A stretch of 16,192 nucleotides of DNA from Mucilaginibacter sp. (GTDB lineage: Bacteria > Bacteroidota > Bacteroidia > Sphingobacteriales > Sphingobacteriaceae): the NCBI GenBank assembly GCA_025934475.1, contig JAICXZ010000010.1, positions 1 to 16,192 of the forward strand, read 5' to 3'. Below the pieces are notes generated by a model that was given only the letters and a program-made list of their open reading frames with translations, was not told where the DNA came from and searched no databases. Numbering within the stretch: the first letter of the stretch is position 1; each line of letters opens with the position of its first letter. A program made the position numbers and the translations under genes. Positions 14,290 through 16,192 of the stretch are shown here, piece after piece.

Positions 14290-15398
14290 TGGGTCGTTTT
14301 TATAAAAGTACCTATCAGTCCAAAAATATTCAAATAAACATAATAAACAAGGTCAAAGGCAGGCAAATACCATATTAAATTTTTGCCGTCCAGTTTCCTG
14401 AATATTTTATAGTATAAAATTAATTCGGTAATTATCCGGAACAGAAGCAGGCCCACAGCCAAAAGCGGGTCATGTCCGAATATCAAACAAAGTATTACTA
14501 ATATATAAAATAAAAATCCAGTTAGTGCATCAAAACTCAACATTCTTCGATGTTTGTTTTTGTACATCTTGCCAACGCCCATATGGCGGCGCTTCTGCCG
14601 GTAGTACGTCGAAAAAGATGTTTTAGCAGGGCTATAGGTAAAAGCTTCAGGATGAATTTCGATAGCTGTATTATCAGCAGTGGCATTCTGGTTTACAAAG
14701 AGATCGTCGTCTCCAGACATCACATGCATGTGCGCGGCAAAACCTTTGTTTTTAAAGAACAGTGTTTTTGTATAAGCCAGGTTTCGCCCAATTCCCATAT
14801 AAGCACTCCCTGCCAAAGCCGCCGACAGATAATTAATGGCTGTACGGATTGTCTCGAATCTAATAAAGTTGTTTAAAAAACCAGCCGTACTAATATAAGG
14901 TGAATAACCCAGGACAATTTCGGCTTTAGTTGTAAAGTTCATCGCCATTCGTGCGATCCAGTTCCTGGAAGCAGGCTGACAGTCGGCATCAGTAAATAAA
15001 AGGTATTCGTTTTTGGCGGCTTTGATGCCCATCGTTAATGCGAATTTCTTCCCGGTTTTAAAACGGTCGTTTTCGGTAACATTAACAATTTTCAGGTGTG
15101 AGTATTTGGCGCAAAAAGCCTTCAAAACCTCTTCCGTTTCGTCAAGGGAGCAATCATTCACCACAACAACTTCAAAATCCGGATAGTCCTGCTCTAAAAT
15201 AGAAGGAAGATTATTGGCCAGGTTTTGTTCCTCATTCCGTGCGCTGATGATCACCGATATTGGTATTCCGGCAGTTTTCAATTCGTCTAGCGGTGCGTAT
15301 CTCGACAACCTGCGGTGATAGTTGATCAGGTAAAAAAGCTGTGTTATAAAGCAGGCAAATAATAATGCGAATAAGATCCCGGGTAAATAAGCTTCCAA
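14280..15398 (-). CDS. family 2 glycosyltransferase, membrane-anchored
   Basis: This is an inverting GT2 enzyme. An N-terminal membrane helix (about residues 5-27) is followed by the GT-A domain: ISVIISARNEEQNL for nucleotide binding, VVVVNDCSLDET, the DxD motif at D137-A-D139 (FTDADCQP), and an acceptor-side MSGDDDLFVN. The Q-x2-RW-like position reads QKRRH (268-272). Two or three C-terminal membrane helices follow (about 290-312, 318-333, 345-365), as in glycosyltransferases of cell-surface polysaccharide or glycolipid synthesis. The sugar and acceptor cannot be read from the sequence. The only plausible start is TTG at 15398, with an in-frame TAA about 33 bases upstream; CAACTTTG there is a near -7 match. 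It heads the operon with the sigma factor and rsmG. Confidence 0.88.
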   Translation of the reverse strand: MEAYLPGILFALLFACFITQLFYLINYHRRLSRYAPLDELKTAGIPISVIISARNEEQNLANNLPSILEQDYPDFEVVVVNDCSLDETEEVLKAFCAKYSHLKIVNVTENDRFKTGKKFALTMGIKAAKNEYLLFTDADCQPASRNWIARMAMNFTTKAEIVLGYSPYISTAGFLNNFIRFETIRTAINYLSAALAGSAYMGIGRNLAYTKTLFFKNKGFAAHMHVMSGDDDLFVNQNATADNTAIEIHPEAFTYSPAKTSFSTYYRQKRRHMGVGKMYKNKHRRMLSFDALTGFLFYILVILCLIFGHDPLLAVGLLLFRIITELILYYKIFRKLDGKNLIWYLPAFDLVYYVYLNIFGLIGTFIKTTQWK

Positions 15399-15452
15399 AT
15401 CGTACTGTTTAATCGGGCAAAGTTGTTAAAAATCAGTGGGAAATTTAGGGAA

Positions 15453-15570
15453 AGTTGAAAAGTTGATTGAGTTGATTAAGTTAAGTGGTTGACTGACGTT
15501 TAAAAACCTATTTACCACGCTAATTCAACTTAATCAACCCAATCAACCGCTTAACTTAATCAACTTAAAT
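15453..15570. repeat. GTTGATTAAG quasi-repeat with a 22-bp inverted pair
   Basis: GTTGATT-type phrases are tandemly arranged on the left (15453-15492), and the reverse-complement phrases TCAACTTAAT, AATCAACCC and so on lie on the right (15524-15567). Positions 15471-15492 and 15543-15564 pair over 22 bases with a single G-U wobble, with a 50-base loop. Inner phrases (15524-15540) could pair with the left arm instead, giving alternative folds. The element fills the 193-base divergent gap between GT2 and tgt, so it does not act as a terminator for either gene. Confidence 0.8.
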
Positions 15571-15573
15571 AAC

Positions 15574-15581
15574 TATTTTTG
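15574..15581 (+). promoter_or_regulatory. candidate -7 element for tgt
   Basis: TATTTTTG fully matches TAnnTTTG and ends 10 bases before the tgt ATG. No TTG is seen at the usual -33 distance, where the inverted repeat lies instead. The predicted leader would be only a few bases long. Confidence 0.42.
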
Positions 15582-15591
15582 CCCGCTCATA

Positions 15592-16192
15592 ATGAAGTTT
15601 AATTTAACAGCCGAGGATCCGTTATCAAAAGCCCGTGCGGGCGAGATCACTACCGATCACGGCACGATACAGACCCCCATTTTTATGCCCGTCGGCACTG
15701 CGGGGACAGTTAAAGCCGTGCATCAGCGCGAATTGGTGAATGATGTTCACGCCCAAATCATTCTGGGCAACACATACCATTTATATTTAAGGCCGGGGTT
15801 GGATACGCTGGAGAAAGCCGGCGGTCTGCATAAATTTAACGGCTGGGATAAACCAATCCTAACCGATAGCGGTGGCTACCAGGTGTATTCGCTGACAGAA
15901 GTTAGGAAGATAAAAGAAGAAGGGGTTACTTTCCGGTCGCACATTGACGGGTCGAAACATTTGTTTACACCTGAAAATGTGATGGATATTCAGCGTATCA
16001 TCGGCGCCGATATTATTATGGCGCTGGATGAGTGTACACCCTACCCGTGTGATTACGGCTACGCACGAAAATCGATCGAAATGACGCATCGCTGGCTTAA
16101 GCGCTGTTGCAACCGTTTTGACAGCACAGAACCGAAATATAGTTATAGCCAAACTTTATTCCCGATAGTACAGGGATCTGTTTATAAGGATC
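15592..16192 (+). CDS. tgt: queuine tRNA-ribosyltransferase, 5' part
   Basis: Tgt exchanges the wobble guanine of GUN-anticodon tRNAs for preQ1 (bacterial substrate), leading to queuosine. The 200 residues visible start MKFNLTAEDPLSKARAGEI and contain the conserved FMPVGTAGTVKAV, GNTYHLYLRPG and the active-site ILTDSGGYQVYSL with D92, followed by MALDECTPYP with D146, the substrate-binding aspartate. The zinc site and the catalytic nucleophile aspartate of the C-terminal half are beyond the window edge. A full protein would be about 375 residues, so roughly half is present. The gene is divergent from the GT2 operon. Nothing suggests truncation other than the window boundary. Confidence 0.96.
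   Translation, partial: MKFNLTAEDPLSKARAGEITTDHGTIQTPIFMPVGTAGTVKAVHQRELVNDVHAQIILGNTYHLYLRPGLDTLEKAGGLHKFNGWDKPILTDSGGYQVYSLTEVRKIKEEGVTFRSHIDGSKHLFTPENVMDIQRIIGADIIMALDECTPYPCDYGYARKSIEMTHRWLKRCCNRFDSTEPKYSYSQTLFPIVQGSVYKD

Noticed and set aside
15453..15570. Intrinsic terminator between GT2 and tgt
   Set aside because: The flanking genes are divergent, the loop is 50 bases long and no T-run follows either arm, so it is listed as a repeat instead.
1905..15570. CRISPR array or insertion-sequence ends formed by the spacer repeats
   Set aside because: Repeats are short, degenerate and not regularly spaced with unique spacers; no transposase or cas gene is present.

Overview
The window looks like an ordinary chromosomal segment of a Bacteroidota bacterium, most likely family Sphingobacteriaceae (a Mucilaginibacter- or Pedobacter-like organism). 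This is inferred from several things: a Rho factor with a long acidic/Gln-rich insertion, split heptose kinase and adenylyltransferase genes, TAnnTTTG-type -7 promoter elements, little sign of Shine-Dalgarno sequences, a PorT-type small beta-barrel protein, and moderate GC content. I see no rRNA, tRNA, CRISPR array, insertion sequence, prophage or plasmid function.

Layout. From 1 to 255 there is an AT-rich leader. The + strand run rho - pssA - purS (256-2950) meets the - strand pair folK - Hpt-domain gene (3819-2947) tail to tail. sppA (3908-5677) is divergent from folK. A + strand block 5815-10654 holds a PolX-like PHP protein followed by the ADP-heptose/LPS-core set hldA - gmhA - hldC - GT9 heptosyltransferase. 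It is followed by a secreted outer-membrane beta-barrel protein (10687-11355) and a SixA-like phosphatase (11411-11893). On the - strand, dprA (12990-11890) converges on sixA. Upstream of dprA lies a tightly overlapping - strand operon, GT2 glycosyltransferase - sigma factor - rsmG (15398-13062). Finally tgt starts at 15592 on the + strand and runs off the end of the window.

How the genes fit together. hldA, gmhA and hldC carry out three of the steps from sedoheptulose 7-phosphate to ADP-heptose, and the GT9 enzyme is the probable user of that sugar in the LPS core. The phosphatase (gmhB) and epimerase (hldD) steps are not in the window. The rest is mostly housekeeping: transcription termination (rho), phospholipid (pssA), purine (purS) and folate (folK) synthesis, membrane proteolysis (sppA), DNA uptake (dprA) and RNA modification (rsmG, tgt).

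The most unusual material lies between genes. Five spacers contain quasi-periodic phrases, and three of them form inverted pairs. Two spacers 3.8 kb apart (1905-1967 and 5677-5792) share the same TTCATAG-type phrase. The spacer between GT2 and tgt can fold into a 22-bp stem. The clearest protein oddity is the PolX homologue: all three polymerase carboxylates appear to be replaced, while all nine PHP metal-ligand positions are kept. No wholly novel multi-gene system is visible. No stretch longer than 300 bases lacks a gene.
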